Shown: positions 25,001 through 37,594, counted from the first letter of the stretch. The stretch is DNA of 64,000 nt from Prostheceraeus crozeri (GCA_907163375.1 CAJQUW010003174.1:620001-684000); one strand, 5' to 3'. Translations and numbers: made by a program. The notes: generated by a model not told the origin, from the letters alone.

Positions 25001-25139
25001 GATCCTATTGTCTTGTAGACTTGCGGCAGACTTGTGCCTTGCGGGCCTTGTGTGCAACGTAAGAGGTGGGTGCTACCAAGGAGTGCTGACTTCAGCAAAG
25101 CGGGTATATGGTCCTTGTGAATTAATGTACGTATGGGAA
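19049..25139. other. Gene-free stretch
   Basis: About 6 kb with no recognisable gene. Clusters of CGGGATCCCGG-like motifs occur at about 21478-21545 and 22252-22290, the second followed by TTTTGAAAACCC. This could be two ends of a decayed DNA transposon about 800 bp long. Nothing else stands out. Confidence 0.4.
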
Positions 25140-25531
25140 GAATGCTCCGAGGACAAAACAGCTGTTTGTGTGTTCCCCGGCATACTTCAAGCAAAAGTAC
25201 TTCGTCATTTTTTCGTTCTCGTTCTCTTGTTTGTCACAATCATCAGGAAGCCTATTATGAGTGCTTTCTTCTAGATCTTGCCCGCCACTATCATGTCCGG
25301 CCCTCTTGCTTGTATATGGGCCAACTGATCCGTGCGTATTCCGAAGTCCCTCAAGATCTCGGTTTCTCGTGTCTCTATCACTGTTTTAGACTCAGATTTC
25401 CATTCTTCCACTCTGATTCCTACTTCCTTGAAAATTGTCCTGTGAATGGATTTTGCCGCCTCATTGTGTCTGCGCAAGGTTGATCTAAGCATGTAATTGA
25501 ATGTAAACGTGGATGAAAGTCCAAATCTCAA
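25140..25531 (-). mobile_element. LINE C-terminal domain remnant
   Basis: A minus-strand frame reads RRHNEAAKSIHRTIFKEVG, then WKSESKTVIETRETEILRD, then FGIRTDQLAHIQARGPDMIV. This is the block found near the C-terminus of some invertebrate LINE polyproteins (the '...KILWDFxIQTDxxIxxRRPDIVV' stretch). It continues in broken frames with MIVTNKREREKMTKYFCLKY and FVLGAF. Decayed and lacking the RT. Confidence 0.6.
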
Positions 25532-25919
25532 GTCTAAGGTTCAGTAAAACAATAGCAAAAATTCAACAAACTGTTTAATACATAAACATAGGCATTGATG
25601 AAAAGAAGTATGCTCTCTTACGTCTGCATAATGCATATTGCAGTGTATAGATCTACATAACTTTGTTTCTGATTGGTCTCTTTTAACTTACATCTGAGAA
25701 AGCATCAGACATCAATTTTCAATAGTCATCATTCTTTATTGTAATGATTAATTATCTGTCTTAATTTAATATGCAGTGTAGCTATCATAGCTAGTGCAAT
25801 CAGCCTGCTTGAAGAAATCGTATCGAGAAAGAAAGCGTGTTTAGATAAGCACGGGTAAGTTGTTCACAGGTGACAAGCTTCAATTGACAATCAACAGACA
25901 TCCTGATGAATTACTGGCC
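25532..25919. other. No feature seen
   Basis: AT-rich sequence without a recognisable gene or repeat. Confidence 0.45.
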
Positions 25920-26158
25920 ACACCGGCGCTGTGGCCTTGTGGTAGAGTGTTCGCTCTGCGTCCAGGACACCTTGGTTCAAATCTTGGTCGGGTCAAACCT
26001 AAGACTTTTAAAATAGGTACACTCTGCATTCTTGCTAAACACTCAGCACGAAAAAGAATGAGAGTGGTAAATGACAACTCGGCCACATGGAAGAAAGGCT
26101 CCGCGCTTAATGTGCTTCCGAGTATAAACAACGTTCATTTATTTATTTATTCTACTTA
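25920..26158 (+). repeat. tRNA-derived SINE
   Basis: The A box is TGGCCTTGTGG and the B box near 25973 is GGTTCAAATCT, at tRNA-like spacing in a head that starts near GGCGCTGTGG. A body of about 170 bp ends in a TTTATTTATTTATT tail. The exact target duplication could not be fixed. Confidence 0.75.
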
Positions 26159-26389
26159 GTGGTAATTAATGTATTATGGAACTGACATTTTCATTGCAGA
26201 AACAGTAAATGACAAGTGATCCAATAGAATATTTTATTTTGGAGCCTTATAACTGATTAAGACTCGCATTTGATCAATCTGAAAGAACACAGCCTCTGTT
26301 TCTCCTATTATTCCTCCACACTTTCTCCCTTTCAGTCATGTCAATCTCAACATCTATTGCTTTTGTTATAGGTATTATGTAGGCCAACA

Positions 26390-26951
26390 CCCAGCATTAG
26401 ACTGCTGGTTCCCTAGTCGCTGTTTACAAAAAGGGTAGAGTCATATTTCTTATGCGATAATGAAATGGCACACACCACACACGATCTGCGGTCAAACAAT
26501 AAGTCGTCACTGAATAAGCAGTGAGTCTCAGACAGCAGCCAGTGGCGTGCGTGTCATACACATCGAGTTCTTCGCTCGGCCGCACTTCACTGTCGCAGTA
26601 CCATTCATTGATAAATCCTACAAAGGATGGAGTGCATCAAATTTCTCACGCCTCCCAAATCCTAAGCAGAGAATCTGACGGACCAACATTAACGAGAAAA
26701 CGTGGGCGCAATGATCTGAATTCTTCGAATCTGAAGGAATCGTGACAATCGAAGCATTATGGAGGAATTCACAGAAATCCGCAAACAACGCACGACTGTC
26801 CTTCCTGTCTCTGTAAGGTATTAGGAAATCCTCCTACTTTCCTTTTGCCCACTTACTAAGTTCCAGCATGTGCAGCATGTTCCAGCATGTGGCATCGTTT
26901 TAAATCAGTTTGTATTTCTAGTAACCTGAATAAGTTAAACAATCTATTTAT
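26390..26951 (-). repeat. Dispersed MITE-like repeat, copy E
   Basis: Minus-strand copy of the CACAGAATTAGA-family repeat, closest to copy D at 47690-48204. Both contain the same stretch around CAGCAGCCAGTGGC and GAATCTGAAGGAATCGTG. A short internal duplication (TTCCAGCATGTG) lies at about 26867-26892. Confidence 0.7.
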
Positions 26952-27289
26952 GCGATGTCAATACTATTTGTCGCATCGCATTTCTATCCTCAGTGTCATG
27001 ATTTTTTAGAAGTAATGGGAATTTTGAATTTGAGATTTTCATTCATTGTGACTTCTATAAAAACAAAAATTTAGTTAGTGATGCAACGACAATAGTGGTA
27101 CAAAATAATAATAATATCAACTTTCATTGGCTCACAAATCGTGTAAGTGATATTCGGCAAGCGCTGGTAAACTTTCACGATAACATGCAAAGTGATTCGG
27201 TTCAGCCCGTCGGTACTAAAAAAAAGTGGTGTTGCATAAAAAGCAATGAAAAAGTTATGGATTGAATTATGTTCCAAAAGCTTTGGAAA

Positions 27290-27672
27290 TGTGCTGTTAA
27301 ATAAATTGAAGGATATTTCTACTCAACCAATCACAACAATTGTTCGAAATGAGACCCGTGCGCTGATGCACATGCTTCACAGCTCTTGAAGAAAGTGGTG
27401 TACACAGGTCTTATTGAAGAGTTGTCACTGGAATCCAACACTCAATTCGATCTTTCAGCTCCTGAGCGGATTCTGGAGATGTCCCGTGCGCATCCGCATA
27501 ACAAAAATCGTACATCACCAAATCAGAACTTCGAGACAAGCAATTCCGATGACCACCTCTACCTATCCAGCGATGTGAAGCAGTGTTCTTGCAGCATGAC
27601 TGATGTGAGCCGAAGCTCCATCTTGTTGGTAGATCAATTTCTCCGAAGAACTGGAGTCATTGTTTGTTGAAG
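27290..27672 (-). mobile_element. Tc1/mariner-type transposase remnant
   Basis: Minus strand: YQQDGASAHISHAARTLL, the DDE_3-type middle Asp block (usually QQDGAPAH). In another frame comes WIGRGG...SRSSDLVMYDF (usually WPxRSPDLTPxDFFLWG), and near the end CEACASAHGSHFEQLL, the usual 'C..A.GGHFEHLL' terminus. At least one frameshift and stops are present. Terminal repeats were not found. Confidence 0.75.
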
Positions 27673-30600
27673 AAGATCACAATGTTTTTCATTAGTTTTC
27701 ATTCATCCCATATCTTGATACACAATGCCGAAATGAAGAATTAGGGGGATGATAGAGCGTTTCTCTTTCATGTATTGCAAGTTTTCCTTCGCGTGATAGA
27801 CTTGACCAAATACATTGACATTGACATTTACATGTATTTAAATGTAAATGTAAAGTCACCTTAAGAATAAAAGCCAATAACACGTTGTTCAACGTTCTTC
27901 GTGTTCACCACGGTTCACTGTGGTTCTACCAAAATACCAAATCTTCAAAGCCTCCCTTCTTTCCTTGTCCTTTAGTTCTTAAAACTTCATTTAAGTCCTG
28001 TATTTTACTCTTTGCTTGATGACACTTCTTCCGCGAGAGACACCGTCCACTTTCGCAATACCCCTAACTTCTTAATTCTGCTTTATTTTAACAATTCTGC
28101 TTGAAAAGGTCCATTTTTCTCTTGCCAGGACCACCGAAATCTTTCCAACACCTCCGATACCGAATCTACAATGTTTCTCTCTAAGACTGCAGATCAACTT
28201 CTTTGGTGTCTCACAGACACAGCTGTCTTTCTTTTCTTTTTGCTGGTTTTGTCTTCTTCGATTTCTTACATTCTGACAGAGGAATTTCTTTTGCATACTG
28301 AAGTCAGGGAAATCCATCGACATAAAATCAAACTTGGACTGAATTGTTATGGAAGTTAAAAATTGTTATTTGAAAAATAGACATGAAACAAAAAACAGAT
28401 TAAAAATCTTTAGATGAAACTTAGATGAGTGATAAAAAGGGATTTCAGGACTCAACAAAACTGAATTTGCCGTTTAAGTGCCGAAAACCATATACCGGGC
28501 AATAATTGATACCGACATGGTTAAAAATAAAACACCATTAATAGAATACAATAACCAGTTAATGTTCCAAGGAATATCTGAAACCATTAGTTGCCTGCAA
28601 CCATTTGGGGATACAGTTTTTTATTTTTTTTTTAGAGGAAAGAGAGAGAGGAAGAGAGAAAATCTCCTGGACCGAAAATATCACATGTTTTTCCCTTGAA
28701 TGACGGAGTTTGCACCGACTACTCATACGTTCAAGCCGTTTTATCTGTGTCCAGCTTGTTTGCCTCACGCATGACTTTTTTTGATGACATTTAACTCATA
28801 ACTAGACTTTTATACATTCCTTATTATCGAACCCTTGTGCTTGATTAACATGAAGTTCTTAAAAAATATTCATTTTCTATTATAGAAACGATGAACTATG
28901 ACCATACAGAACCAATATTGTAATATTATGTAATTTCTATGTATAGAACGAAAAACATTTGAAAGTATTTTTTGATAGTTTCTATATTAATTGTTGAAAG
29001 ATATCTGCATAGGTGTGATGTTATATCTAGATGTCTATCTTTAGATCCATTTCTGCGCAACTGAAATTAACATAGACATAATAGAGGGGCCACAATGATA
29101 TCTGGTAGTCTATGTGAGTGGCAGGCAAATATAGATGCCGATAGCTAAATCTATTAGATGACCATAGCGCGTTCGATAATAGTTATACAGTGTTTGATAT
29201 GAAAATCGACAGTGTAGGATTTAGACCACTTTATTGGGCACCATCAGTTATAGAATGATCGGTACATTATCAAGCTACATGAATGTCTCTACACGAACAG
29301 ATGACCGCTCAGCTCAGCCACAATCAAATTTCCACAACAACGTTTTATTTCAGATGATTTCATGTAATTCCAGATGTTAATATTTGCGTCATCTCAGAAA
29401 CAAAAATGCACAGATTCCATTTTTTCGTAATAACAGAAAATGAAGAGTCTAAATATTTTCTATGATTACATTTAACGTTCATCCCTCATAAGATGTTAAT
29501 TCCAATATCTAAACTTACTTTCTTCTTTTTTTGTCAATAGAGTAATGACAAGCAGAGGCTGTTTTGTTCTTAATAACATCTCGAAAGTCTTACTCAGGCA
29601 AGACTATCCTCATGGGGAATACTTAAATTAGAAGCCGAATTGGGATTGCAACAGATAAAGAAAACAGATATCAGAAATAGAAAGTGCGTAGAATAGTTGG
29701 AAAATTCATCACAAAATTTAGCCTATACAATTATCATATTTTAGCAAGAACTACTTGCTCATGACATTTGCCAGAATATTCAATTCATGATGATTTTCAG
29801 GCAAAGATGGTAACAACAGATGCTTGTAATAGAAATGTAAACCCACAAATTGCAATTTGCATTTAGTGTTTTTACTAGTATTTTAATCATTTTCGGATTT
29901 CATCAAATCGGTCACCTTGTTACTATGCAGAATTTGCACTCCATCTATTTCAAAAAACTGAATTACTTTGCATCTGTTGAAATTGATGGCAATGTTCTAA
30001 GTAGTAATGTTCTTTGATGAGTTATGGCATGAAAGCGTTTTAGGCAATATTTATTGCAGATTTGATTGCATTACGATAGTTAAGTGGCGGTGGTTAGAGA
30101 TTTGCAAAAGTAGATGTACAGAATATTGTGTGTAGTGTGCTGCTATCTTAGGTAAGCTGCATATTCTACAAAACAGTGCTCATCGAAACGAATAATACAC
30201 CAAAGTATTGTCATCAAATTAGAAAGGGCTTACATTCGGCGATACAAGGTAAATAATTAAATTATAAATTATTCGTACCGCACAGGAAGTGAATCCACGG
30301 TGAAAAATGAGAGTAAAGCACAGTGAATATACATGTAGATGCGAATAATATTCAAATGATGGGTAACCTGTTCCAATATGAGTAGAATTAGGAAAAGAAT
30401 TAAATACTAGAGAGAAATCCTGCCGGTGTGCCACACTATGGGTTGGACTGTGCAGTGATTGCCATATTTGCTTGTATGATGACTAAATCCACAGGTCTGG
30501 TCGCTCAGATTCTTATATGTAATTATTGCGCCACCATAAAATTCAATGCTTTGATTGAGAGGAAGATGAAGTCGCAGATAGCGATAAGAATTTTATCTCT

Positions 30601-30772
30601 CCAAAGGATCTATGTGGCGCTCCGTACAGGTTGAACAGCTAAAACTGTCGACAAAACCTTAGGGAGTTATTTCTACCTTACTTTTGATGATGAAACAGAT
30701 TACCTAATCGAAAACATGTGCAATTGAGGTTGTCAGCAATAACTTGGGTAGAGATTCACGTTTCAGCCCCTG
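27673..30772. other. Gene-free stretch
   Basis: No recognisable gene or repeat. A short palindromic AT motif (ACATTTACATGTATTTAAATGTAAATGT) spans about 27825-27852, and there is a purine-rich run near 28640. Confidence 0.45.
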
Positions 30773-31044
30773 CACTGTAAACTGCGCAGTGCCAAAGCTA
30801 CCTACGAAAGCGATGTACAAAACGAGAGTAACAAAATGTACGAAAGCGCTATTGTTCGTGCTCATACACTACGAAAGCAATTGGCTTTCCTATTGGATTA
30901 TTTTTTTCATCCAGCTAACAGCCAATCGCTTTCGTAGACTATGAGCACGAACAATAGCGCTTCCGTACATTTTGTATTTTTTAGTTTTGTACATCGGTTT
31001 CGTAGTCAAAATCAGTCAGTTTTCGTGCTCTACAGTTTACAGTG
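30773..31044. mobile_element. Palindromic foldback MITE (CACTGTAAA ends)
   Basis: 272 bp with ends CACTGTAAACTG and CAGTTTACAGTG. Most of the element is a long imperfect palindrome: the ACAAAATGTACG and GCGCTATTGTTCGTGCTCAT segments at 30830-30870 reappear inverted at 30930-30976. It would form a hairpin of over 100 bp. Its end sequence matches the MITEs at 60204 and 61245. No coding capacity. Confidence 0.85.
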
Positions 31045-32219
31045 TACTCTTGAATGCTCAATCTAACCCAAGCGGGCCCTGCTACATGAAAGCAGCCTCG
31101 AAATTGATTAAATTAATAAAAGCACAGAAAATTATTAAGAAACTGCTAAACAGAAAAATATCTCTATTTCAATGACGTTTCACTAGAAATGGTCAACTTT
31201 TAAGGTATGGTTAATTGTCTATTATTTAACTTGCCGAAAACTGACAGTGCTACTTGTGGTGCCACTATGTTTTTGCCATGTATTTGAGTCTATATATTTA
31301 TACGAGTATTATGCTCTGAAGGCACTATGCGCGTAAAGTCTATTGCTGTTATTCACACAGTAATTGCATGTACCGGTACATACTGCTAATTATAACTTCT
31401 TTTCAATAGTTAAGAAGTGATTTAAATGGATTAAGATGCTAAGTTTTGCATGCTCGATCTTCAAAAGTAATTTTAAATGTTGGTATCGAAAAATATTTTA
31501 TAAAATTTGAATTGATACCAGAAATTCGTAGAAGCCAAAAGCTAGAAAAAATACAGTCATAGCTATTATAGTTTCTGAACAATATCAACAAATACATGAC
31601 GTGTGCTCCGATATTCCCTGGGTAGGACAATGCTAAATTACAACTTCCACAGTTCTAGATTATGTGGTGTCTCATTTAATAACAGTTTATTGATTAATGA
31701 AATATATAAACGTTCCAATCCTTAATAATTGTGATGATATGAAATGAAATCTAATACTTCAGATGAATCAATTTTTCAATCAAGCAGTCAAGTGAATTTC
31801 TTTGAATTACTTTTAAAAGAGCATGTATTGAATTGAGACATCGATTTTTCCGCAACTTTCTTATGGGTCATTCTAACGTTATGCAGTCGACCCTCACGTC
31901 TGGGTTGGAGTGAGATTTGCTGAATCGGAACAAAAGATCAGACAGTCAGCTAATATCATTAATGTATTCATTTTGTCATCTATTGACATGATAATTTGGT
32001 ACTTCTCTTGCACTCCTCCATAAGTCTCAAATCAGCATTCAGTAGTGATACTATGTAAAAATTATGGCAATGTAGATTGAAGTAAAAGCGGTATTAATTG
32101 TTCTCACTTTGATTTGCTGATAGAATGCATGTGAATTTTCACAAACTCTCACCACAAACTTGGTTGACTATCCAAATCAATGTTGTTCACTAGCAAATAA
32201 AAAAACATAGCGGAGTCCT
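31045..32219. other. Gene-free stretch
   Basis: AT-rich sequence with no recognisable gene, RNA or repeat. Confidence 0.45.
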
Positions 32220-33303
32220 AAAAAACAAATCGATCCTATTCCAACTACGCTTCTCAAGCCTAGTAGTGACGCTTTCGCTCGTTACATCCTCTGCGTCTTG
32301 AACGAACCTCTCGAGACACTTTCCTTGACTCGCTGAGGCTTGCCAACGACACGCCGGTTGCAAAGAAAGGCAATCTTAACCCTTTTGATCCAACCTCGTA
32401 TCGGCATTTATCTAACATATCTAACCTGACAAAGTTAACTGAGTGATTTGTTGTACGCCAATTTTATAGTAGGCCTCTCAGTAATGCTCTGCTACCATCC
32501 TTGCGGTGTGCCTACCGTTCTTTCTGCTCTTCGGAAGCTGCACTATAAAGGCTTCATCAGATATTTTTCAGAGGTCAACTTGGAAATATTTATACAAATT
32601 GCATTGTTGGATCTCTCCGCCACCTTTGACTGTGTCAATCATAAAAATCTTATTTAGCGACTTGAGATATCGCATGGCGTCCGTAATACATCTCTTAAAT
32701 TTGTCTCGCCATATTTGAATCACAAGGAGAAAGCCCATTTGTTCAGATTCCTTAAAATTTTCGCCAACCAACGTCTGACGTGGTGTTCCTCAAGGTTCAG
32801 TCCTCGAAACCCTCTTTTTCCTGATGTGCATGGCTAATCTGACAAAGATCATTGAGTACACGGTCTGCTCTATCATGTCTAGCAGACGTGATTCAAATTT
32901 TTGGCTTTTGCTCTCACCTGACACCGTCAATCACAGCAGTGGCTTCCGTGTTGCGGTTCTCGTGCATCACTTCTTACATGGTCAAGTTCCATCCCACCTT
33001 TCTTATTCTCTACACCTGGTGACTAGCCACCAATTTAGAAGTCGTCTGCGATCATCAGCAGTTGTGGATATCACAGTGCCTGCTGCCCGTCGAAACACGC
33101 TACGCGACAGAGCCGCCCCCATTGCTACTGCATTGGTGTGGAACAAAATCCCAGGTAACATTAGAGCTGTGCCATCCCTTCGTGTCTTCAAACGGACAGT
33201 AAAGAGAACTCTGGGTACATTATCCTGTTCGCAACTTCACTGCATTCCTTCTTTGTCTTCTTTCTCTGTAAGTTGCCCTGCAGCTCACACGAAATGCCAC
33301 TAA
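32220..33303 (+). mobile_element. CR1/L2-type LINE with internal deletion
   Basis: Ordered fragments in changing frames: KKGNLNPFDPTSYRHLSN (pre-RT block), LDLSATFDCVNHKNLI (RT motif A), and the GVPQGSVLGPLLF-type motif B near 32775-32820. The frame then jumps straight to the post-RT terminus FRVAVLVHHFLHGQVPSHL ... AARRNTLRDRAAP ... WNKIPGNIRAVPSLRVFKR, which is the classic 3' end of these LINE ORFs. The YADD region is missing, so an internal deletion lies near 32880-32940. Dead copy. Confidence 0.85.
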
Positions 33304-33324
33304 AAAATATCACTCAGAATAATA

Positions 33325-34527
33325 ATGTACAGAATCAGCAGTCATATGAATGGAAGTCAAACAGCAGAGCAAGCAGCCTTTAGAAAAAAGTACTCAACGG
33401 TGGATCATCTTCAAACGGTAGGCCAGATTCTCGAAAAATGCAGCGAATATCAGACACCGTTGCACATGGCTTTTATTGATTCCCAAAAGGCGTTCGATTC
33501 TATCAGCAATTTGGCTATGTGTTCAAAGCCGCAGATAGCCAAGAGTGAACACACCCTACATTAAGATTCTGAGAAATGTCTCTATGAGGAAGGAACATCA
33601 CAGATACTAACAGACAGGCTAGGTAACAAGTTCACAATTAAAAAAGAAGTTAGACAAGGCGATGCACTCTCACCGATGCTATTCACAGCTGTAGTAGAAG
33701 AAATTAAAAAAATTTAAAGTTGCCAACTTAGGAAACACGGGAATCAATGTAACTGGAGAAAAACTCAGCGATCTGCTTTTCACAGATGATGCTATATTGC
33801 TCTCAGATGATGCAGGAGAACTTGCAAAGATGCTTACGAGGAGGCATTAAAAGTGGAAATGAAGATAAGCATGAAGTAGACAAAAATTATGAGAAATGCT
33901 TGACACAGTGCGTAGAGACAATGAAATCATCGAAAATGTTGAAGAATACATATTGACAAAATATTCTTGGACAATTGATAATGCCCTCAAAAGAAACATG
34001 AATAAAGAAATAGACAGACGGATATCAGCTGGATGGCAAAGATTCGGTCAATACAGAGAATTCCTGAAGTATAAAACAGCACATATGTGTCTTAAAACAA
34101 AATAATAGACGGAGTAATTGTGACAGCAATGACATATGGACTTGGACACCTACCGGAGAGCGACAAAAAGTGACACAACGATCAATGGAAAGATCAATGC
34201 TGAACATCACCAGAATGGACAAATGGACAAATAAAGTGATTCGAGAGCACATTAAAGTGCAGGATGTCGTCTGCAAAGCACGCCAACTGACATTGCGGTT
34301 GGTAGGAACACATTGCGTGGATGCACAATAGCTGATTGGCAAATAAAACGACGAAGTAGACCCCAAAAGCAAGACGCAGAAGAACAGGAAGGCAAAAGAA
34401 GATATGAGGACAGAGCATCGAGAGCGGGACGGGTGGATTGTGGATGCGAGAGGCACAAGACCGAAGATGATGTGAACATTTGTGGAGGCTATCTACGTGC
34501 ATTGGCATGAAGAAGAAGAAGAAGAAT
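33325..34527 (+). mobile_element. RTE-like LINE remnant with GAA-repeat tail
   Basis: Plus strand: EQAAFRKKYSTVDHLQTV, FIDSQKAFDSI (motif A), then in other frames VRQGDALSPMLFTA and GEKLSDLLFTDDAILLS (motif C as TDDA rather than ADDI). Downstream come NITRMDKWTNKVIREH and a C-terminal Arg-rich part. It ends in a short GAAGAAGAA microsatellite at about 34507-34527, typical of this LINE type. Many frame changes, so it is inactive. Confidence 0.82.
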
Positions 34528-35165
34528 GTGTCATCATCCTGCATCCATTCATAGAAATCATGTGATGTATGATTTTTGATTGGTTCTCATGAATGTGGAT
34601 CTGTACTGACGTCGTGACCAACTGTTGATGATTTAACAAAGAGCATTAAGTCAAAAATATTGAAATTAATTGTTTTGCCAATATGGAGCTAGTATTCTGA
34701 ACATTGAGACATTCCATTGAGACATTCAGCCATTGAATGTCAACACACAATCAGTCACATTGATTTTTCATCTGAAAATGTGCCTTCCTGTTTTGCATTC
34801 TCTCAATTTATTTTCAGTTGATAGGTAATGAGTAATCCCGTATAGTAGACACGTGCCTACATGTGACATGTAATGTGGGAATTTTGCGCATTCGAGAAAT
34901 TGATGCTTATAAATGGGCCAAAAACAAATGGAATCTAAACGAAAAATGAATCAAACAGAATAAACAAGAAAAATGAAGGCTGAAACTAAATTTTGCAATT
35001 TTTAATACTTCCCTTATCAAATTCATTGTACAGCAAAGAGTTGAAATAATGAGACCGGTCATTTTCCAAACACACGGCATGATGTGCAATACCATGTAGC
35101 ATATTAAGTGAAATTTCAGCTGGTGTTCATTAAATACCACTTTCATCACATTACTAGAAACTGAC
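34528..35165. other. No gene seen
   Basis: AT-rich sequence leading into the minisatellite. The long minus-strand frame ending at about 34907 is an artefact of that tandem repeat. Confidence 0.45.
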
Positions 35166-35684
35166 ATGAATAGCTGCCACTTCATGAACTGAATCTGCCA
35201 CATCATGAACTGAATCTGCCATTTCATGAACTGAATCTGCCATTTCATGAACTGAATCTGCCACATCATGAACTCAATCTGCCACTTCATGAACTGAATA
35301 GCTGCCACTTCATGAACTAAATCTGCCACTTCATGAACTGAATAGCTCCCACTTCATGAACTGAATCTGCCACTTCATGAACTGAATAGCTCCCACTTCA
35401 TGAACTGAATCTGCCACTTCATGAACTGAATCTGCCACTTCATGAACTGAATAGCTGCCACTTCATGAACTGAATCTCCCACTTCATGAACTGAATAGCT
35501 CCCACTTCATGAACTGAATCTGACACTTCATGAACTGAATAGCTCCCACTTCATGAACTGAATAGCTCCCACTTCATGAACTGAATCTGCCACTTCATGA
35601 ACTGAATAGCTGCCACTTCATGAACTGAATCTGCCACTTCATGAACTGAATCTGCCACTTCATGAACTGAATAGCTCCCACTGA
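35166..35684. repeat. Minisatellite with two interleaved unit lengths
   Basis: About two dozen tandem units built on CACTTCATGAACTGAAT. Two variants alternate irregularly: a 21-bp form continuing CTGC and a 23-bp form continuing AGCTCC or AGCTGC. A few units carry CACATCATGAACT. The repeat is open in one minus-strand frame for its first part only, so it is not taken as coding. Confidence 0.95.
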
Positions 35685-35812
35685 ATCATCAGGAAGCCCA
35701 GTTTATATCTGTCAACATCGACACAACTCCCTATTTAAAGCTGCAGCCATGCCCGTGTTAATTTAAGATTTTACAATCAGCAAATTAGTGGAATTTTGAC
35801 GGGCATTCATTA

Positions 35813-36412
35813 TACAAGGTGGTCATAAAGTCGCGCACCAAAATTAATCTGACCTACGTCCAAGCTTGAAGCCGACTGGATGAAGATGCTGACATGGTGC
35901 ATCGGAAAGTTCTCTTTAGTGATTAAGCCATCTTCTATCTCAATGGTGAAGCAAATAAATAAAGCTGCCGATATTATGCGCCGCACTGGATGCAATCCAC
36001 CAAAGAACACAATGATGCGAAGTAATGGTCTGAAGTAACATGTTTTAGGGCCCTTCTTTTTGACTCCAAGCTGGACGGCAACAATTACCTCAAAATGTTG
36101 CAAGTAGAACTTATCCCTCAGTTAAACTCAATTGCAGAAGGCCGGCCTGAGTGTTTCACTCAGGGGTCACACTATGTCTTGATAGTGCGCGGCTGACTGG
36201 ATAAAAACTTTGTTCATTGGATTGGTCGATGGGGGAAAGTCGAATGGGCTGCTCGATCCCCCGACCTGAATCCTATGCATTGCTTCTTTTGAGGATACGC
36301 TAAACACTTAATAAATTCTATGCGCATGAATGACCTGAATCATTTGCGAACTCGAACTCGTGACTTATAAGATTAATTAGAATGTTGGTGCGTGACTTTA
36401 TGGCCTCCCTGT
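35813..36412 (+). mobile_element. Mariner-like element, decayed copy
   Basis: About 600 bp with inverted ends of about 28 bp (left ACAAGGTGGTCATAAAGTC; right the inverse of ACAGGGAGGCCATAAAGTC), bounded by TA/TATA. Plus-strand frames show the C-terminal half of a DDE_3-type transposase: AIFYLNGEANK, LDGNNYLKMLQVELIPQLN, LDKNFVHWIGRWGKVEW and ARSPDLNPM. The N-terminal half is missing and stops interrupt the frame. Confidence 0.85.
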
Positions 36413-36689
36413 ATATCACTTAAAACACACTACTGGCAAATCTGCAGGTCAGTGCGCAAGAAATAATTAAAAATAACTCCTGCTTTTCGCAAACACAATG
36501 TAAAATATTGAGTTGAATTTTCAGTTTAAAATGGAAACAGACCTGAATAGTTGTCGTCAGGAAGCTTACTTCACATCTCTCAACATGGACACTAACTTTT
36601 GTATGAAATCCTCTGAATTTCTCTCATAATCAACAAAATCTCCTTTTTGAAACATCGCTTTTCTCGAATTACGTTTGAAAGAAATGCGG
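36413..36689. other. No feature seen
   Basis: AT-rich sequence between the mariner copy and the Penelope-like tail. Confidence 0.4.
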
Positions 36690-37066
36690 CGCAAAAAAGA
36701 AAAATCAGCATTCTGTTGATCGTTTCTATTGCCACGAGGCTTTTCGCCTCATCAGGTGGCTACAGTCGGTAGGGAAACATACAAAAATGAGAAAATGGTA
36801 TTTATACACAAATGAATGAATGATGATGAGTGAGTTGCTTAACGCCATGGAAGGGCAAGCGTGATAGTCCTTTCTTTTTGGACGCACAATACAGGCTTGC
36901 GTGACGTATTGTACACCGTTTCCAGATAGGGTAACAATGGAGGTCGTCTTGTCCGAGCTATGACGTTGAAGAACGCAATTCTTTGGTTCGCCACATCAAA
37001 CAAGCGACACTCACAAGCGTGCTTGGTCACCGCACTTGCTGGTTCAGCGCTACAGCGAGGTCGTCT
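36690..37066 (-). mobile_element. Penelope-like element 2: C-terminal end and tail
   Basis: A minus-strand frame (stop at about 36839) reads VTKHACECRLFDVANQ, FFNVIARTRRPPLLPYLE and KPVLCVQKE, then LALPW at the end. This is the usual C-terminus after the GIY-YIG domain in Penelope/Poseidon-type elements. Its 3' tail (about 36690-36770) includes a hairpin around GAGGC/GCCTC. The sequence GATTTTTCTTTTTTGCGC of this tail is repeated in inverse orientation at about 43486-43530. The rest of the gene lies at 37603-37640, 41251-41440 and 43195-43500. Confidence 0.75.
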
Positions 37067-37074
37067 GCTGCGAC

Positions 37075-37594
37075 CATAGAAATAGATTGTTTATCTGAAG
37101 TTGACTAGAATCATAGAAATTAATAGCAATAAAACCTCTAGAATGGAAGTAAAGCTTCATGCAATACACAGTAGTGGCACAAAAATCGCACGCATTTTGA
37201 CTTAGATTCGCTTGTCAACGGCTGTATGATTGGGTTAGAATCAGTCACATGTGCGATTCTAAGCTTTTCATTGGTTCTTCATGCCCCAACTTAGTTCCCC
37301 CGGATGTGCCGTGACCTTGAGTCAATTTCCATTCTAGCGAGCTTCAGATAAACAATCTATTTCTATGACTAGAATGGAAATTGACTCAAGGTCACGGCAC
37401 ATCCGGGGGAACTAAGTTGGGGCATGTAGAACCAATTAAAAGCTTAGAATTGAACATGTGACTGATTCTAACCCAATGATGTAGCCGTTAACAGGTGTAT
37501 CTAAGTGAAAATGCGTGCGATTTTTGTGCCACTAATGTGTATTGCATGAAGCTACATTTCCGTTCTAGAGATTTCATTGTTATCAATTTCTATG
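37075..37594. mobile_element. Palindromic dimer of the CATAGAAAT MITE
   Basis: 520 bp made of two head-to-head copies of the MITE seen singly at 5025-5280, joined around 37350-37372 (TTCCATTCTAG / CTAGAATGG). It is flanked by a perfect 8-bp duplication GCTGCGAC (37067-37074 and 37595-37602), so the double unit inserted as one. It sits in the C-terminal coding part of Penelope-like element 2. Confidence 0.9.

Noticed and set aside
27386-27670. 94-codon plus-strand frame
   Set aside because: Antisense to the mariner-type remnant, whose YQQDGASAH motif is on the minus strand.
34907-35329. 140-codon minus-strand frame with QFMKWQI repeats
   Set aside because: It is a reading of the minisatellite at 35166-35684 and ends outside it without any motif.
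36720-36775. Hammerhead ribozyme around CTGATGAGGCGAAAAGCC in the tail of Penelope-like element 2
   Set aside because: CTGATGA is present but no GAAA follows the stem; the sequence is simply a nested hairpin (GCCAC/GTGGC and GAGGC/GCCTC).
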